Shown here piece by piece: positions 61,788 through 64,000 of a stretch of 64,000 bases of DNA (position 1 is the first letter of the stretch; every line of letters begins with the position of its first letter). The position numbers were made by a program, and so were the translations under genes. Source of the stretch: Agapetus fuscipes. Taxonomy: Eukaryota; Arthropoda; Insecta; Trichoptera; Glossosomatidae. Under the pieces are notes generated by a model. The model saw nothing but the letters and a program-made list of their open reading frames with translations. It had not been told where the DNA came from and ran no database searches. The stretch lies in contig OX637332.1 in assembly GCA_951799405.1 (NCBI GenBank), positions 5,027,001 through 5,091,000 of the forward strand. The letters run 5' to 3'.

Positions 61788-62037
61788 TCTATAATAAATC
61801 TATAATCTAAGTTGCAAGCATATATTCATTTAAAGCTCTCAGATGTATGCCCACAAACAAACACGTGTAGTTCGCGCTTACAAATGCTGAATGTGTACTT
61901 ACAAATAAAATCCAAACTCAAATGAACATAAGCCCTGCAACTCCTGCCGACATTCCCTGAAACAGGGGTGACATTGGCAAAGTGAACCATTTTTTACAGT
62001 ATGGGTGGTCAGCCTCATACCAACCTATAAGTCAAGG
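61788..62037 (-). repeat. rep-A copy, full length
   Basis: Tail CTATAATAAATCTATAATC to head CCAACCTATAAGTCAAGG. It begins exactly where the preceding copy is cut (CCTCAT|CTATAAT), as expected for a rep-A inserted into another rep-A. The remaining head bases of the host copy are not seen downstream. Confidence 0.9.
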
Positions 62038-62430
62038 AATACGAGTAATAAATGACATTTAAGTTTACAAAAAAAAAACAACAAAACCTTAAAAATAAAT
62101 CTATACAAAAAAAGTCAAAAATTTCTTATGCAAAAAATGTAGCAAACTAATAAACCAACATTACAAATCAGCATTGCAGATTAGCCGCCACTTCTTCCTG
62201 TCCTTGCATTCTTCTTTCATTTCATCCAGAGTCATAACCTTTTTCATACAAGCTCTCCTTTTATTATGAACAAACTATCAAGGAAAACAAATATAAAGGG
62301 ATAAAAATAAATAAATATCTTTGCAGTTAAGATGATAGATATAGATTATTATATTCATTTTTTTTATAAAGCTTTTTTTTTAAATGAGAAGAATTTCATG
62401 TAAAATGTGGAACCCATCCAAAATGCCTTC
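62038..62430. other. Mostly unrecognised
   Basis: AT-rich. 62315-62340 (TCTTTGCAGTTAAGATGATAG) resembles a rep-A tail. The flank AATACGAGTAATAAATGACA is shared with 18390-18412. Confidence 0.45.
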
Positions 62431-62435
62431 AAAAA

Positions 62436-62650
62436 ACGTGCAACAGGAGGGCGAACCGTTTCACTTGAAGCTGGGGTTTCTCAGCTCCTAAGGGACTGGT
62501 TCTCATTTCATATGAAGGCTGAGGACACCTCGCCGGTATTGTTTTTATTAGATTTGAAACACCGAAACGGTAAACTATTTCTTACATCCACGATGGGGAT
62601 TGAACCCAAGGTTTTGGCATGGAATCCAAGCACTCTATCATATGCGCCAA
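62436..62650 (-). repeat. SINE-B copy, 3' truncated, diverged
   Basis: TTCACTTGAAGCTGGGGTTTC, GACACCTCGCCGGTATTG, and minus-strand B-box-like GGTTCAATCCCCATCG with head TGGCGCATATGATAGAGTGC. Confidence 0.82.
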
Positions 62651-63270
62651 CAATACTACGTTCTGAGAGTGATGAAAAAAATGAAAGAAAGCGGTTGCTT
62701 TTAGAGTCGCGGGCACACCTCTAACCTGCAGGGTAATCTTGATAATGTTGCACAGTCATTAAATTGCAGGGAGAGGGGCTTAGGAGTGATTCCGAAAATT
62801 AACAAAATCAACGTATTTATACTCATAATGATTTTTTAAAAGTTTAGTTTTGTAAGTGCGTCTTAGCAAGTACCTCAAGATGAAGCGAGTTTTTATTAAA
62901 AAAAAACACGGTTTGTGTGTGACAGGACTCAAATGTATAAGTGAAAACTTACACGTCCCACAAGCAAACACGTGAATTTCAATTGTACGAGTAAATGCGT
63001 CTTTTAAACTTCGTTAATAGATTTATATACAAACTTTCATTTAAAAAGATGCTGACATTTTTATGGAGGCAAAATGGACGTAAAATATTTGATTCGTTCG
63101 CAGAAAAAAAGCGTATAATTCTTCCACGTAACAAAAACGAAGGGTTGGTGTAAACAGTATCCTTTTTTATTGACATGGTTTCAACGCCACCCCTTTTGAT
63201 TGGAAACAGCGATTGGCAAAATGTCAATGGGGTAGATGAGAAATTTGCATCGCCCAAAATTGTCGTGCCC
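62651..63270. other. No feature recognised
   Basis: AT-rich. Minus-strand frames at 62780-62971 and 62979-63272 have no recognisable product. Confidence 0.4.
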
Positions 63271-63357
63271 ATAATCTAAGTTGCAAATATTAATTAACAT
63301 TTAAAATTCATATTAAATGCACTCCCACATGAACGTGTAAGTTCACGCATACAAATT
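63271..63357 (-). repeat. rep-A tail half
   Basis: ATAATCTAAGTTGCAAATATT to AAGTTCACGCATACAAATTG, interrupted by the MITE-2-like element. Confidence 0.8.
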
Positions 63358-63596
63358 GTCCCCTTAGTGCTTGCTTGTCCTATCTCCAACAGAGGTAATT
63401 TCACATGAGCAATGTTTGTATGTGTACTGAACCTGTGTGTCTTACGAATGCTGGAAATTGATTTCGAAAATAGCAAAATCAGCCCTTACATTATCGCGTT
63501 TTACATTTTTGTCTGAATGTGATTCTCAAGATGATTACATTAAAAGGTCATCTATGAATCAAATGGTAGATAAACCAAACAAGCACTGAAAAGACG
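63358..63596. mobile_element. MITE-2-like element, about 240 bp
   Basis: Left end TCCCCTTAGTGCTTGCTTG and right end AAACAAGCACTGAAAAGACG are inverted. The interior has AATTTCACATGAGCAATG and TATCGCGTTTTACATTTTTG, matching MITE-2 reversed. Terminal bases differ (GTC/GAC rather than CGCT), so it is a sister subfamily shared with 32172-32604. Confidence 0.7.
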
Positions 63597-64000
63597 TAAT
63601 GCTGAAAAGGGGACCCTCTTGTCTTGTGGAAGTAAATAATCTTCAAAAGTGGATGAACGTTCTTGGTCAACGGCATAGGATGTGAAAATAAACGGCTATC
63701 TACCACATAAAGAAAGGCCCAGATGGCATTCTATGAACCAGAAAAATGAATCAATTTTGATATGTGTTGATCCTTTTACGAGGAGCTCAAAACAATTGCC
63801 TTGGATAGGAAAGAATGGAGAAAAAGATGGATAAACGTTGCTGCAAAAAAATATTTTACAGACAAAAGAAGATGTTCATTTTAGTTCAATCGGTCCGCGC
63901 TTATCCAATCTTTCTATAAGTTACTTTTCTAGATAACTCTAACTCTGTCACCATTTCGCTAGGGGTGGCAATAGTTCCAGATTTGCCTCTATTTTTTCCT
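63597..64000. other. No feature recognised
   Basis: The end of the window. The final CTGTCACCATTTCGCTAGGGGTGGC phrase (63945-63969) recalls GTGGCGACAGAG/CACCCCTAGCG phrases near 9575, 40262 and 45420, a small shared motif of unknown origin. Confidence 0.4.

Overview
This window is animal nuclear DNA, most likely from an arthropod and probably an insect. It has no operons or ribosome binding sites. It has one GT-AG spliced gene for a cilium/sperm-tail motor protein, and long AT-rich stretches packed with transposable-element debris. Insect affinity is an inference from the style of the non-LTR retrotransposon remnants and short DNA elements; the species cannot be named from sequence alone.

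Left part (1-10.7 kb): the last five exons of an axonemal (inner-arm type) dynein heavy chain gene on the + strand, 360-9935, coding for the final 273 residues and the stop codon. Its four visible introns are filled with repeats. The last intron carries a decayed cut-and-paste transposon (6991-9036) in antisense, with terminal inverted repeats, repeated subterminal motifs and a broken transposase gene.

Middle (10.7-46 kb) and right (48.6-64 kb): no host gene that I can support. These regions are built from (1) a roughly 250-bp SINE-like family, here called rep-A, with about 50 full or partial copies in both orientations; (2) three tRNA-headed SINE families, SINE-B, SINE-C and SINE-L; (3) at least seven kinds of short inverted-repeat element (MITE-like), several with clear target-site duplications; (4) 3' scraps of non-LTR retrotransposons; and (5) minisatellites. 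Several nestings can be read in order, for example rep-A interrupted by a foldback element that is itself interrupted by a retrotransposon fragment at 25.8-26.8 kb.

The most notable object lies at 46389-48569. It is a complete 2181-bp DNA transposon with 33-bp terminal inverted repeats starting CACAGAC and a perfect 5-bp target duplication (CACCG). It contains a two-exon gene whose product resembles the RAG1/Transib transposase core. The first two catalytic aspartates are 100 residues apart, and a CxxC follows 16-19 residues after the second. The reading frame has one internal stop and ends before the region that should hold the third catalytic residue, so this copy looks non-autonomous.

All family names (rep-A, SINE-B, MITE-2 and so on) are labels coined here. 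All calls come from reading the sequence; no alignment or database search was run.
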